Position numbers and translations under genes: made by a program
Notes under the pieces: generated by a model
Told to the model about the DNA's origin: nothing
Seen by the model: the letters and a program-made list of their open reading frames with translations, nothing else
Database searches by the model: none
NCBI RefSeq assembly: GCF_003313245.1
Contig: NZ_QJSD01000004.1
Span: 1-64,000 of the forward strand
Length of the DNA stretch: 64,000 bases
DNA from: Primorskyibacter marinus
GTDB lineage: Bacteria > Pseudomonadota > Alphaproteobacteria > Rhodobacterales > Rhodobacteraceae
Reading direction: 5' to 3'
Part shown: piece by piece, positions 43,163 to 52,435 of the stretch
Position numbering within the stretch: the stretch's first letter is position 1
How the letters are laid out: the number at the start of each line of letters is the position of its first letter

Positions 43163-44635
43163 ATGCAAACAACGGATTCAAGTCCCATAGACGCGCAGGG
43201 CTTGCCTGTACTTGAGGCACGGCTGCGAGAAGATCTCGAATTTCTGTGCGTTCCAGGCAAGGACTGGGTGCCGCATCAGGACGGTGTCTCGGATGTGGTC
43301 ATTATCGGGGGCGGCATGTGCGGCATGGTCGCTTGGCTGGCGCTCAAGACCGCAGGTATTCACAATATCCGTGTCCTTGACCGGGCAGAGCGGGGCCGCG
43401 AAGGTCCGTGGCTGAACTATGCGCGGATGGAGACCTTGCGCTCGCCGAAAGTGTTGACCGGCCCCGCCTATGGGCATGGCGCATTGACCTTTCAGGCGTG
43501 GTTTCGGGCGCAATTCGGCACCAAGGAATGGGACGCGCTGGACAAGATCCCGCGGCCAATGTGGATGGATTACCTTCGTTGGTATCGGCAGGTGCTTGAT
43601 ATACCTGTCGAAAACGGTGTTTCAGTTGATAGGGTCGATCCCGAAGGCGATCTGATCCGCCTGTCGGTATCCGGTGCGAAGCCCGAAACGATCCTGACTC
43701 GAAAGCTGATCTTTGCAACCGGGCGCGATGGCACAGGCGGGCCGAATATTCCGGGCTTTATCAAGGATTTGCCGCGCCATCTTTGGGCGCATAGCGCCGA
43801 CGAGATCGACTTTGACGCTCTCAAGGGCAAACGGGTTGCGGTGATCGGCGTGGGTGCCTCTGCCGTCGATAATGCCGCCGAGGCGCTGGAACATGGCGCG
43901 GCGGAGGTCCGTCATCTGGTGCGGCGCAAGGAAATGCCGACGATCAACAAGATGATGGGCATCGGCAGTTTCGGGTTCACCGCAGGCTACGCAGCCCTTC
44001 CCGATGAATGGCGCTGGCGGTTCATGCAGTACAGCTTTGCCACGCAGACGCCGCCGCCGCACGGCTCCACAAAACGTGTCAGCCGCCATCCGAACGCTTA
44101 TTTCCACTTCGGCAAGGCCACGACACGGATCGAACAGCGCGGCAATTTCGCGGTTGTGCATTTTGCTGACGGCACGGCCTATGAGGCGGATTTCGTGATC
44201 CTTGGCACCGGGTTTGTGATCGACCCGATGGCCCGGACAGAGTTTGGCGACACCGCGGGCGATATATTGTTGTGGCAGGACGTCTACACCCCGCCAGAGG
44301 GCGAAGAATCTGGTGATCTGGGGCGCTTTCCCTACCTCAACGATGATTTTACGTTCCGTGAAAAGCATCCCGGCACAGCGCCTTGGCTGAACAAGGTCTA
44401 CTGCTTCAACTATGGCGCGTCGGCCAGTCTGGGCAAGATCAGCGGTGATATTCCGGGCATCAGCGAAGGGGCGGCCTGGTTGTCCCGCGCGGTGGCTGCA
44501 ACGCTCTATGCCGAGGATGTGACGACCCATTGGCAAGCGATGCAGGACTATGACACGCCAGAGTTGAAAGGTGACGAATGGGAGCCGACAGAGCTTGAGG
44601 TTGGCGCGCAAAAGCGGGAAGGTCAGGTAGCATGA
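43163..44635 (+). CDS. FAD/NAD(P)-binding flavin-dependent oxidoreductase
   Basis: About 490 residues in the flavin monooxygenase-like group. The FAD site is VVIIGGGMCGMVAWLAL and the NAD(P) site is VAVIGVGASAVDNAAEAL; between them are NYARMETLRSPK and a late ILGTGFVIDP, typical of FMO-type folds. The strict FMO signature FxGxxxHxxxY is not seen. The start at 43163 has AGGA 8 bp upstream; ATG 43154 is an alternative. Its stop overlaps the next ATG (ATGA at 44632), so it is translationally coupled to the CMD protein. It may N-hydroxylate or oxidise the cluster substrate. Confidence 0.82.
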   Translation: MQTTDSSPIDAQGLPVLEARLREDLEFLCVPGKDWVPHQDGVSDVVIIGGGMCGMVAWLALKTAGIHNIRVLDRAERGREGPWLNYARMETLRSPKVLTGPAYGHGALTFQAWFRAQFGTKEWDALDKIPRPMWMDYLRWYRQVLDIPVENGVSVDRVDPEGDLIRLSVSGAKPETILTRKLIFATGRDGTGGPNIPGFIKDLPRHLWAHSADEIDFDALKGKRVAVIGVGASAVDNAAEALEHGAAEVRHLVRRKEMPTINKMMGIGSFGFTAGYAALPDEWRWRFMQYSFATQTPPPHGSTKRVSRHPNAYFHFGKATTRIEQRGNFAVVHFADGTAYEADFVILGTGFVIDPMARTEFGDTAGDILLWQDVYTPPEGEESGDLGRFPYLNDDFTFREKHPGTAPWLNKVYCFNYGASASLGKISGDIPGISEGAAWLSRAVAATLYAEDVTTHWQAMQDYDTPELKGDEWEPTELEVGAQKREGQVA

Positions 44636-45114
44636 CCCATAATGACTCGACAGTTCTGACAATCGCCGGTGTGACAAACGGCCGCGCCGTGGCCGACGCG
44701 ACGGCCACCCGTGCCAATATCATCGAGATGACGCAATCCGCTGAAAACGCCGTTCTGCGCCCCGAGGATTGCGGTGCATTCGATCACGCCACCCGTGCCG
44801 CATTGGCCGCACGCGTGGCGCGGCTGTCTGCGGATGAGGCTTTGGCACAGCACTATCTGGCCGGGGCCGGGGATCATGCCGTTTTGGCTGACCTGTCAGA
44901 GACAGGCACCGGGCAGGGGCTGGGCACGGTTGTGGCCTTCGTCGACAAGGTCGCCAACCAGACCCGCGACATTGCACCAGAGGACATCAGCGGCCTTCAG
45001 TCTGAGGGCGTGTCCGATGCCGATATCGTAAGGTTGTGCGAGCTGGTCGCGTTTCTGGCCTATCAGATCCGGGTGATCGCCGGATTGCGCTTGATGCAGG
45101 GAGAGCCGACATGA
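44632..45114 (+). CDS. CMD-domain protein (Avi_7170-like)
   Basis: A 160-residue carboxymuconolactone-decarboxylase/AhpD-fold protein. It resembles the first of a tandem CMD pair (Avi_7170-type) that occurs next to Avi_7169-type alkylhydroperoxidase-domain proteins. The CxxC motif of active AhpD proteins is absent; single cysteines occur at DCGAFDH and LCELVAF. It overlaps both neighbours by ATGA, so the three genes are translated together. Confidence 0.78.
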   Translation: MTHNDSTVLTIAGVTNGRAVADATATRANIIEMTQSAENAVLRPEDCGAFDHATRAALAARVARLSADEALAQHYLAGAGDHAVLADLSETGTGQGLGTVVAFVDKVANQTRDIAPEDISGLQSEGVSDADIVRLCELVAFLAYQIRVIAGLRLMQGEPT

Positions 45115-45698
45115 GCCGCGTCGTCCACAAATTCACCCGAACCGTGCCGCATTGGCAGCCGCGTGTAACGCCGGTCAAGCTGGCCGAAGCCACGCAGGCA
45201 CAGCTTGATGCGCTTCAGGTCACGCCCTCCAACACCAAAGTGTCGGATTATGTGCTGACATTGGCCCATGATGTCGAAAGCCTGAAAGTCCGCTCGCCAC
45301 TGTTCAACGCCATCATGTACGACTCCGGCGGGATGAGCCGGGCAGAGCGAGAATTGGGCGCGCTGGCGGCGTCGATGGTCAATCGCTGCATCTATTGTGC
45401 CGCCGTCCATGCCGATCGCCATGCCAAGCTTGAGAAAGACACAGCCGTCACTGATACGCTTTTTGCAAAAGGTGAAGATGCTGATCTAAATGACCGTAAC
45501 CGCGCGATTTTTGACTTTGCACGCAAATCAGCAGAGGCACCGCCCGCGGCGGGGAGCGCCGAGATGGCGGCACTGCGCGATGCCGGGCTGAGCGAGGAAG
45601 AGATCCTCGACCTGATCCTTTCGTCGGCGCTGTTCGGCTGGGCCAACCGGCTGATGCATGTGCTGGGTGATCCGGTGCGGCAGGAGGTCAAGGTGTGA
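45111..45698 (+). CDS. Alkylhydroperoxidase-domain protein (Avi_7169-like)
   Basis: A 195-residue AhpD/CMD-fold protein. It has the redox motif CIYCAAVH, as in AhpD-type peroxidases, in SMVNRCIYCAAVHADRHAKL. The N-terminal part (FTRTVPHWQPRVTPVKLAEAT) is specific to the Avi_7169-type family. With the preceding CMD protein it forms the usual tandem pair and may detoxify peroxide formed by the flavin oxidoreductase upstream or act in a decarboxylation-like step. The ATG at 45111 overlaps the previous stop. Confidence 0.82.
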   Translation: MSRVVHKFTRTVPHWQPRVTPVKLAEATQAQLDALQVTPSNTKVSDYVLTLAHDVESLKVRSPLFNAIMYDSGGMSRAERELGALAASMVNRCIYCAAVHADRHAKLEKDTAVTDTLFAKGEDADLNDRNRAIFDFARKSAEAPPAAGSAEMAALRDAGLSEEEILDLILSSALFGWANRLMHVLGDPVRQEVKV

Positions 45699-45740
45699 GC
45701 GGCCAGTATTTTCCTGTTTAGTGGAAATGCATCCGCCATA

Positions 45741-45770
45741 TTGACGTGTCAGCCCCTCTGCGCATAGCAT
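45741..45770 (+). promoter_or_regulatory. Predicted promoter of the opine dehydrogenase-ABC unit
   Basis: TTGACG (45741-45746) and TAGCAT (45765-45770) with an 18-bp spacer predict a start near 45777. This favours translation from ATG 45805 rather than the ATG at 45769, which lies within the -10 box. Confidence 0.4.
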
Positions 45771-45804
45771 GAGTCGCATGACGGTAACCGAAAGTGAGAG
45801 ACTG

Positions 45805-46914
45805 ATGACCACGACCAAAGCCAGAGTTGGAATTGCAGGCGCAGGCTCTATCGCCTTTGGCAGCGCGGCCTTGCTGCACGAGCAGGGGCATGACCCGATG
45901 CTCTGGTCGCCTTCCGGTGCCGGAACGGAGGCGCTGAAAGCGTCGCCCTTGCAGGCCAGCGGCGCTGTCGAGGCAGAGTTTTCACCGCGCGTCGCCGCCA
46001 GTGCACAGCAACTGGCCGAGGACAACGATACGCTTCTGATTGCGCTGCCCGGCTACGGCCACAAGACCGTGCTGGACGCTTTGGCACCGCATATCCGCGA
46101 CGGGCAGCATGTCATCATCTCGTCGCATGCCTCGCTTGGGGCCGTTTATCTGATGCAGTTGCTGGCAAAGCGCGGTGTTACCGCACCGATCACAGCCTGG
46201 GGCACTACAGTTGTCACCGGGCGGCGGCAGGAAGGGGCGGCGGTGAAGGTCAACACGCTGCGCGCCCGTGTAGATTTGTGCACCGTCCCGGAAACCGCAG
46301 CCGATGATGCGTTGGCTGTTTGCCAAAACCTGTTCGGGGACCGATTTCAGCCGCGTGACGGGCTTCTGGCGATTTCATTGTCGAACCTCAATCCGCAGAA
46401 CCATCTGGGCATCGCGCTTGGCAATATCACCCGGATGGAGCGTGGCGAGACATGGAGCCAGGGCCAGAACGTCACCCCCAAAGTGGGCCGTCTGTTGGAA
46501 CAACTGGATCTTGAGCGGCTGGCGATTGCCGAAAAGCTGGGGCTGAGTGTCCGGACAATCTTTGAACATTTCCACCTCAGCTTTCATGTGCCGATCGCCT
46601 CGATTTCCGAGATGAACCAGCAGATGCATGCGCAAGGGAATGGCGGCACCGGTCCGGCCACCGCCGACAGCCGCTATGTCACCGAAGATGTGCCTTACGG
46701 GCTGCAACTGACGGCAGTGCTGGGACGGCTCGCAGGCTGTCCCGCAAAGCTGCATGAGGCAGGTATCGAGATATTCTCGGCCATGTATGGCCGCGATTTC
46801 GCCCGCGAGAATACGCTGTTGAACGCGCTGGAGCTTGACCGCTTCAGCCTGGACGATCTGCGACAGGCCGCCCGTACCGGGTTGTTGCAGAGCACACCGG
46901 AAACGGTGTCCTGA
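45805..46914 (+). CDS. NAD(P)-dependent opine dehydrogenase-like enzyme
   Basis: A 369-residue octopine/nopaline-dehydrogenase-like protein. The N-terminal Rossmann start is VGIAGAGSIAFGSAALL, and the C-terminal opine dehydrogenase domain contains FHLSFHVPIASISEMNQQM with the expected histidines, and RYVTEDVPYGLQ. Opine dehydrogenases join an amino acid to a keto acid by reductive amination, or split the product. It starts a probable operon with the ABC importer genes: the Tat-exported binding protein follows 48 bp on. Substrates cannot be told from sequence. Confidence 0.83.
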   Translation: MTTTKARVGIAGAGSIAFGSAALLHEQGHDPMLWSPSGAGTEALKASPLQASGAVEAEFSPRVAASAQQLAEDNDTLLIALPGYGHKTVLDALAPHIRDGQHVIISSHASLGAVYLMQLLAKRGVTAPITAWGTTVVTGRRQEGAAVKVNTLRARVDLCTVPETAADDALAVCQNLFGDRFQPRDGLLAISLSNLNPQNHLGIALGNITRMERGETWSQGQNVTPKVGRLLEQLDLERLAIAEKLGLSVRTIFEHFHLSFHVPIASISEMNQQMHAQGNGGTGPATADSRYVTEDVPYGLQLTAVLGRLAGCPAKLHEAGIEIFSAMYGRDFARENTLLNALELDRFSLDDLRQAARTGLLQSTPETVS

Positions 46915-46962
46915 ACACCAAGAGATACGGACAAAACCAAGACCAACAAGGAGACGCCCGAT

Positions 46963-48069
46963 ATGTCTAAACTTATTTTTAACCGCCGCCGGTTCCTCGG
47001 CACCGCCGCAATGACCGGTGCGGCCCTTGCCAGCCCCGCCTATCTGCGCCGTGCCCATGCACAGGGCGGCGAGGTCAATATCTGGACCTATAATGACTTC
47101 GTTCCCGAAGCGTTCAAGAAACAGTTCGAAGCCGAGACCGGCATCAAGGTCAACGTGCGCCTGGTCGATGACCAAGGCAAACAGTTCAACCTGCTTGCTG
47201 CCGAACAGCCCAACCCGAGCGTCGATATCATGACCGTCGCGGGCCACCGGTTCCTGCAATTCATCGAAAGTGATTTGCTGGCACCGATGGATACCGATCG
47301 TCTGAGCAATTGGGACAAGATCAACCCGACCTTTTCCGAAAGCGACTGGTCGACGATCAATGGCAACAAGTGGGGCGTTCCGATCCTGTCCGGGATGGAA
47401 GTGCTGTCCTACAACACCGATCTGGTCACCGCCGAGGAAGCGCAGACCTGGGACACGCTGTTCTCGGAGAAATACAAGGGCCAGACCGCCTATATCATTC
47501 AGGACATGCTGTCGATCGTGATGCTGATGAAGGGCTATGACGGCAACTTCATCGAATATGCCGACGATCATGAAAAGGCTGCCGAGATCATGGCAGAGAT
47601 CCAGCAATTCATGATCGAAAAGAAGCCCCTGGTGCGTAAATATTACGACAGCGGTGCCGAGATCCAGCAGATGTTCGTCAATCAGGACATCGCGCTTGGC
47701 CATAGCTGGAACGGCCCGGCGGCGGCCCTGATCAATGACGGCTTCCCACTGGCGATGAGCATCCCGCAGGAAGGCTCTTACGGGTTTGTCTACACGCTGA
47801 ATGTCGCCAATAACGCGCCCAATGCCGACAATGCCTATACGTTCCTCGATGCGATGCTGTCGTCGCCCGAGATCGGTGCGGCGATGACCAAAGCATCCGG
47901 TTTCATTTCCACCTACAAGGATTCCGCGCAATATCTGACGGATCTGGAGAAGAAATCGACCTCCTTCCCGGAAGAGCAGCTTGCCAACCTGCAATTCTTC
48001 CGCGCCGAGCAAAACGAGCTGAAATACGGTCTCATGGACCCCGCGGTCGAGGCCATCAAGGCCGCTTGA
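46963..48069 (+). CDS. ABC transporter substrate-binding protein (polyamine/opine type, Tat signal)
   Basis: A 368-residue periplasmic binding protein of the PotD/PotF-like group. It has a twin-arginine-type signal (NRRRFLGTAAMTGAALASPA) ending AHA, and the mature part starts QGGEVNIWTYNDFVPEAF. Key stretches are GMEVLSYNTDLV and GHSWNGPAAALIND. The neighbouring permeases and PotA-like ATPase complete the importer. It is the second gene of the unit headed by the opine dehydrogenase. RBS AAGGAG precedes the ATG. Confidence 0.9.
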   Translation: MSKLIFNRRRFLGTAAMTGAALASPAYLRRAHAQGGEVNIWTYNDFVPEAFKKQFEAETGIKVNVRLVDDQGKQFNLLAAEQPNPSVDIMTVAGHRFLQFIESDLLAPMDTDRLSNWDKINPTFSESDWSTINGNKWGVPILSGMEVLSYNTDLVTAEEAQTWDTLFSEKYKGQTAYIIQDMLSIVMLMKGYDGNFIEYADDHEKAAEIMAEIQQFMIEKKPLVRKYYDSGAEIQQMFVNQDIALGHSWNGPAAALINDGFPLAMSIPQEGSYGFVYTLNVANNAPNADNAYTFLDAMLSSPEIGAAMTKASGFISTYKDSAQYLTDLEKKSTSFPEEQLANLQFFRAEQNELKYGLMDPAVEAIKAA

Positions 48070-48088
48070 TCGCGTCAGCAAAGAAACG

Positions 48089-48117
48089 CCCTTGTCCGCC
48101 CGATCTGGCGGGCAGGG
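48089..48117 (+). other. Intercistronic hairpin after the binding-protein gene
   Basis: CCCTTGTCCGCC and GGCGGGCAGGG pair imperfectly around CGATCT in the 93-bp gap after the binding-protein gene. No U-tract follows. It probably stabilises the upstream mRNA, like the hairpin after smoE. Confidence 0.45.
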
Positions 48118-48162
48118 TGCCACAAACCTTCACACCAGATCTTCTTGAAAGAGGACCCCCGT

Positions 48163-49149
48163 ATGAGCAATGAGGCAGCCTCGCGTGCCACCCAGGATGT
48201 CGACGCGCATACCAGGGTCGGGCGCACCTTTTGGGGGCGTCTGTCCAACTGGTCCCCTTATCGCGCGCTGATGGGGTTGGTCACGGCGTCTCCACGCCGG
48301 CAGTTCCTGATCCTTGCAATCTTTCCGCTGCTCTGGGTGCTGACCCAGCACCTTGGCCCGATGTTGCAGATGGTCAGGGTCAGCCTGACAGATGCCTATC
48401 CGGTGGCCCCCGGGGTAGAACAGCATTTCACGCTGGACAATTACGCCCGCTTCTTCGGCGATCAGATCTTCTGGCAACCGTTTTTCCGCACATTGATCTT
48501 CGCGGGCGGGTTTACCTTCTGCACGCTGATCCTGACCTATCCGGTCGCCTACTTTCTGGCCCGGCATGTCAGCCGCAAGAACCAGATGCTGTTTCTTTTG
48601 CTGCTGCTGATCCCGTTCTGGGTGGGCGAAATCGTGCGCACCTATGCGATCATGATCCTGCTGGGCAATACCGGGGCGCTGAACCTTGTGCTCCAGTCAT
48701 TGGGCCTGATCGACCGGCCGATCCCGTTCATGTATACCAGCTTTTCCATGGGGGTGGGCATCGTCTACCTGACCGCGCTTTACATGTTGCTGCCGCTCTA
48801 CTCCGCGCTGGAGAAACTGCCGCGCAGCTATAACGAGGCCGCCGCCGATCTGGGGGCAGGGGCATGGACCCGGTTCCGCCGGGTGACGCTGCCGCTGACG
48901 ATCGAGGGGATTTCGTCGGGCTGTACGCTGGTCTTTTTGATCTCGACGGGGTTCTACGCCACGCCGGTTCTTCTGGGCGGGCCATCGACCACGACATTCG
49001 CCGAAACCATCGCCGGGTTCTTTCACGTCGCGGGCGATGAATGGCCCACGGGCGCGGCCTTTGCCACGATCATGTTCTTTGCGGCGCTGGTCCTGACGGC
49101 CGTATTCCAGAAACTGATGAACGCCCTGCGCAAGGGAGATACCAAATGA
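48163..49149 (+). CDS. ABC transporter permease (PotB/PotH-like)
   Basis: A 328-residue inner-membrane permease with a cytoplasmic N-terminal extension of about 45 residues and six predicted helices (first: FLILAIFPLLWVLTQHLGPM). The EAA-type loop reads YNEAAADLGAGAWTRFRRVT. ATG at 48163 has GAAAGAGGA upstream. Its stop overlaps the start of the second permease (ATGA at 49146-49149). Confidence 0.92.
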   Translation: MSNEAASRATQDVDAHTRVGRTFWGRLSNWSPYRALMGLVTASPRRQFLILAIFPLLWVLTQHLGPMLQMVRVSLTDAYPVAPGVEQHFTLDNYARFFGDQIFWQPFFRTLIFAGGFTFCTLILTYPVAYFLARHVSRKNQMLFLLLLLIPFWVGEIVRTYAIMILLGNTGALNLVLQSLGLIDRPIPFMYTSFSMGVGIVYLTALYMLLPLYSALEKLPRSYNEAAADLGAGAWTRFRRVTLPLTIEGISSGCTLVFLISTGFYATPVLLGGPSTTTFAETIAGFFHVAGDEWPTGAAFATIMFFAALVLTAVFQKLMNALRKGDTK

Positions 49150-49937
49150 ACCGCGGCAACCGTATTCTGCTGTCCTGCGTCTACTGGGCCTTCGTGCTCT
49201 ATGTCTTTGTTCCGCTGATCCTGATGATCCTGATGGGTTTCAAGGACAGCAAATTCATCGGCTTCCCGATCAAGTCATGGACGCTTGACTGGTATACCGG
49301 GATTTTCGCCGATGCCGAGATCCTCTCGACCCTTGGCTATTCCGCTGCCATCGCCGTGCTGGCTACGCTGATTTCCGTGGCTGTCGGGACATGGATCGCC
49401 GTGTTGCTTGAGGGGCGCAAATTCTGGGGCCGGACGGCCATTTTCGGGATGACCGTTCTGCCGGCGCTGGTGCCGGGTATCATCTCTGCCATCGCGTTCC
49501 GGATCTATGCCCGTTATCTGGGGATAGAACCCGGCATGGGGGCCATTGTCTGGGCGCATGCCGTGCATAACGTGCCTTTCGTGGTGCTTGTTGTCATGGC
49601 GCGGCTGTCGACCCTGCCGAAAAGCCAACTGGAGGCCGCGCGCGACCTTGGCGCTGATCCGATCATCGCCTTTCTGCGCATCACGCTGCCCTATCTTGTG
49701 CCGGCCATTCTGGGGGCCAGCATCTTCTGTCTTCTGCTCAGCTTTGACGATTTTGTCCGCTCCTTCTTCCTTGGCGGCTACGAGCCGACCCTGCCGGTCC
49801 TGATCTTCGCAAAGCTGAAATCGGGCATGTCGCCCGAGATCAACGCCATCGCCACAGTGGCGCTTGTCCTGACCGCCGCCATCGGCATCTGGGCAGAGCG
49901 TTTCACCCGCCGCATGAACAAGGACACCAAAGCATGA
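49146..49937 (+). CDS. ABC transporter permease (PotC/PotI-like)
   Basis: A 263-residue permease with six predicted helices and the EAA loop EAARDLGADPIIAFLRITLP. The start is fixed by the 4-bp overlap with the first permease, and its stop overlaps the ATPase start (ATGA at 49934-49937). Polyamine/opine importers have this two-permease arrangement. Confidence 0.92.
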   Translation: MNRGNRILLSCVYWAFVLYVFVPLILMILMGFKDSKFIGFPIKSWTLDWYTGIFADAEILSTLGYSAAIAVLATLISVAVGTWIAVLLEGRKFWGRTAIFGMTVLPALVPGIISAIAFRIYARYLGIEPGMGAIVWAHAVHNVPFVVLVVMARLSTLPKSQLEAARDLGADPIIAFLRITLPYLVPAILGASIFCLLLSFDDFVRSFFLGGYEPTLPVLIFAKLKSGMSPEINAIATVALVLTAAIGIWAERFTRRMNKDTKA

Positions 49938-51019
49938 CCGATCAAACACCCCTTGTCCGCATCGAGGGCGTCTCGAAGCACTTCGGCGACACCGTGGCGC
50001 TGGACAACCTCACTCTGGACATCGCGCGCGGCGAGTTCGTGACCTTCCTCGGGCCGTCGGGATGCGGGAAATCCACGACCCTGCGTATCCTTGGCGGGTT
50101 CGAGCGTCCGACCACGGGCCGTGTTATCCTGGACGGTCAGGACGTGACGACGCAGCCGCCCGAAAAGCGGCAGGTGAACATGGTGTTTCAGGATTATGCG
50201 CTGTTTCCGCATATGACGGTGGGGCAGAACATCTCTTTCGGGCTGGAACTGAAGGGGATGGACAAGACATCCATCAAGCGGCGCTCTGACGAGATCATGG
50301 CCTTTCTCGAACTGGACGCTTTTGGCGATCGTTATCCGGCACAACTGTCCGGCGGCCAACGGCAGCGCGTGGCGCTGGCGCGGGCGCTGGCCCCCGATCC
50401 GGCTTTGCTGTTGCTGGATGAACCTTTGGGCGCGCTGGATGCCAAGTTGCGCGGGCAGGTGCAGCAAGAGCTGAAATCGATCCAGCGCCGCACCAACAAG
50501 ACCTTCTTCTTCGTGACCCACGATCAGGAAGAGGCGCTGACCATGTCCGACCGTATCGTGGTGATGAACAAGGGCCGCGTTGAACAGGACGGCACGCCCG
50601 AAGACCTGTATTTCCACCCCGCCAGCCGTTTTGTGGCCGAATTCATCGGCGAGACAAACCTGCTGTCGGGCGAAATGCGCGGGCATGACGGCGATGCTGT
50701 GGTCATGGACTGGTTCGGCCAGACCTTGCGCGGACATGCGCCCGCTGGCGCACCGCCCGAAGGTGCACCGATTACGGCATCGGTCCGGCTGGAAAAGCTG
50801 GGATTCCACGCCAGCCGGCCCGAAACCGGAAACGCCGTGCAGGGCAAGGTGGTCGGCAAGACGTTCCTTGGCAGCCGCATGGCGGTGGACCTGATGGTCG
50901 AGGAAGCACAAGGTGCCACATTACGCGCCTTTGTCGATGCCGAGACCGGCCAGACCGTCGGGGCCGATCCGGTCTGGATCGGCTGGGACAGCGACAGCAT
51001 GGCGGTCCTGCGCGACTAA
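49934..51019 (+). CDS. ABC transporter ATP-binding protein (PotA-like)
   Basis: A 361-residue PotA/FbpC-like ATPase. Walker A is GPSGCGKST (about 38-46), the signature [15 protein letters not shown], Walker B LLLLDEPLGALD, and a C-terminal TOBE domain follows from about 280. It completes an importer of the spermidine/putrescine type. Related systems carry polyamines, opines or choline-like compounds; the adjacent opine dehydrogenase points to an opine or amino-acid conjugate. Confidence 0.93.
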   Translation: MTDQTPLVRIEGVSKHFGDTVALDNLTLDIARGEFVTFLGPSGCGKSTTLRILGGFERPTTGRVILDGQDVTTQPPEKRQVNMVFQDYALFPHMTVGQNISFGLELKGMDKTSIKRRSDEIMAFLELDAFGDRYPAQLSGGQRQRVALARALAPDPALLLLDEPLGALDAKLRGQVQQELKSIQRRTNKTFFFVTHDQEEALTMSDRIVVMNKGRVEQDGTPEDLYFHPASRFVAEFIGETNLLSGEMRGHDGDAVVMDWFGQTLRGHAPAGAPPEGAPITASVRLEKLGFHASRPETGNAVQGKVVGKTFLGSRMAVDLMVEEAQGATLRAFVDAETGQTVGADPVWIGWDSDSMAVLRD

Positions 51020-51046
51020 GCGCAGAAGTCTTGAATGTCTCGTCAG

Positions 51047-51071
51047 CGGCGGCCCGTAAAACGGACCGCCG
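51047..51071 (+). terminator. Possible terminator after the ABC operon
   Basis: CGGCGGCCCGT and ACGGACCGCCG form an 11-bp stem with one C-A mismatch and a 3-nt loop, 27 bp after the ATPase stop. There is no U-tract, so efficiency is doubtful. A second imperfect dyad follows at 51083-51103. Confidence 0.45.
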
Positions 51072-51160
51072 TCAGACAGTTTCCCGGTTTACAGTAAACG
51101 GGCGCTGGTCGCTCGATACGAATCCGCTTAGACCCCAGGCGTAAGCTTGGGAGAAGCCAG

Positions 51161-52387
51161 ATGCAGAAAATTGACTTGGCCGAGCGGCCTGACTGGCGCA
51201 ACCATGCAAAGGAAGTCGGCTTTACCTTTGCCGATATGCATGGCGAACCCTATTGGGACGAAACCTCGGCCTATGCGTTCTCGCTTGAACAGATCGAAAC
51301 CGATCTGGAAGACCCCGCGACAGAGCTTCATGCCATGTGCCGCGAGGCGGTGGATCATATCGTCGACAGCGAAACCCTGATGGAGCGGCTGGCCATTCCC
51401 GAGGCGCATCGCGATCTTGTGGCGGACAGTTGGCGGCGCGGGGATCCCGAAATCTACGGCCGGTTTGATTTCGCCTATGACGGGAAAGGCCCGGCGAAGC
51501 TGCTGGAATATAACGCGGACACGCCCACCTCGCTTTATGAAAGCGCCGCGTTTCAGTGGCAATGGCTGGAAGATCAGCTTGCCGCCGGTGTCTTGCCCGA
51601 AGGGGCGGATCAGTTCAACGGCATCCACGAAGCCCTTGTTGCGCGGTTCGGCGCAGTTTTTGAGGCCGACAGCGATCTTCATTTCACCGCCGTTGCTGGC
51701 AACCCAGAGGATTACGGCACCGTCGAAGCGATGGGCTGGGCCGCGCGCGAGGCGGGCCTGGGCGCGCATTATTGCGACCTCGACAAGATCGCGCTTAGCG
51801 ATGATGGCCAGTTTCTGGACGATCAGGATCGCCGCATCGCCGTGCTGTTCAAGCTGTATCCGTGGGAAGATCTGCTGCGCGATGACTATGCCAGTCACAT
51901 TGCCGGATCGGGCTGCCTGTTTCTTGAACCCGCTTGGAAAGCACTCCTGTCCAACAAGGGGCTTCTGCCGGTGCTGTGGCAGATGTTTGAAGGGCATCCA
52001 AACCTTCTGCCTGCCTTCTTTGAACAGGATGTCAGCGATGCATTGGCCGGGCAGGGCGCTGTGGCGCCCGAGGTTGCAGCCGCATTCGACCGGGCCAAGG
52101 CAAAACTGACGGCCGGATATGTCCGCAAGCCGATCCTGTCGCGCGAGGGCGCTTCGGTCGAGATCGTGCAGGATGGCGACACCGTCGAGCGGTCGCAGAA
52201 CACCGACTATGCAGAGCATCCGCGCATTGTTCAGGCCTATGCGCCCTTGCCGCAATTTGCCGGGTTTCGTCCGGTGGTCGGGGCCTGGGTTGTCGGGGAT
52301 GCTTTCGTGGGAATTGGCATTCGGGAAGACAAGTCCCGCATCACGCAGGATCTGTCGCGCTTCAAGCCGCATTACATTCTTGCGTGA
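51161..52387 (+). CDS. Glutathionylspermidine synthase-family protein (YgiC/YjfC-like)
   Basis: A 408-residue ATP-grasp ligase of the GSP-synthetase family without the amidase half found in bifunctional Gsp. Family features seen are KLLEYNADTPTSLYESAAFQ, LFKLYPWEDLLRD, EPAWKALLSNKGLLPVLW and the late FRPVVGAWVVGDAFVGIGIR. The partner and product of YgiC-type proteins are not settled. It is followed 48 bp on by a DUF1190 lipoprotein, the same pairing as ygiB-ygiC in enterobacteria. RBS GGGAGAAG precedes the ATG. Confidence 0.87.
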   Translation: MQKIDLAERPDWRNHAKEVGFTFADMHGEPYWDETSAYAFSLEQIETDLEDPATELHAMCREAVDHIVDSETLMERLAIPEAHRDLVADSWRRGDPEIYGRFDFAYDGKGPAKLLEYNADTPTSLYESAAFQWQWLEDQLAAGVLPEGADQFNGIHEALVARFGAVFEADSDLHFTAVAGNPEDYGTVEAMGWAAREAGLGAHYCDLDKIALSDDGQFLDDQDRRIAVLFKLYPWEDLLRDDYASHIAGSGCLFLEPAWKALLSNKGLLPVLWQMFEGHPNLLPAFFEQDVSDALAGQGAVAPEVAAAFDRAKAKLTAGYVRKPILSREGASVEIVQDGDTVERSQNTDYAEHPRIVQAYAPLPQFAGFRPVVGAWVVGDAFVGIGIREDKSRITQDLSRFKPHYILA

Positions 52388-52435
52388 TTTGCGCTACCTC
52401 TCGAACCGACAACTGACCAAGACACAGGACCGCAC

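Noticed and set aside
46375-48123. A 582-codon minus-strand open frame opposite the opine dehydrogenase and binding-protein genes
   Set aside because: It spans two genes with firm motifs on the plus strand and has the composition of an antisense shadow.
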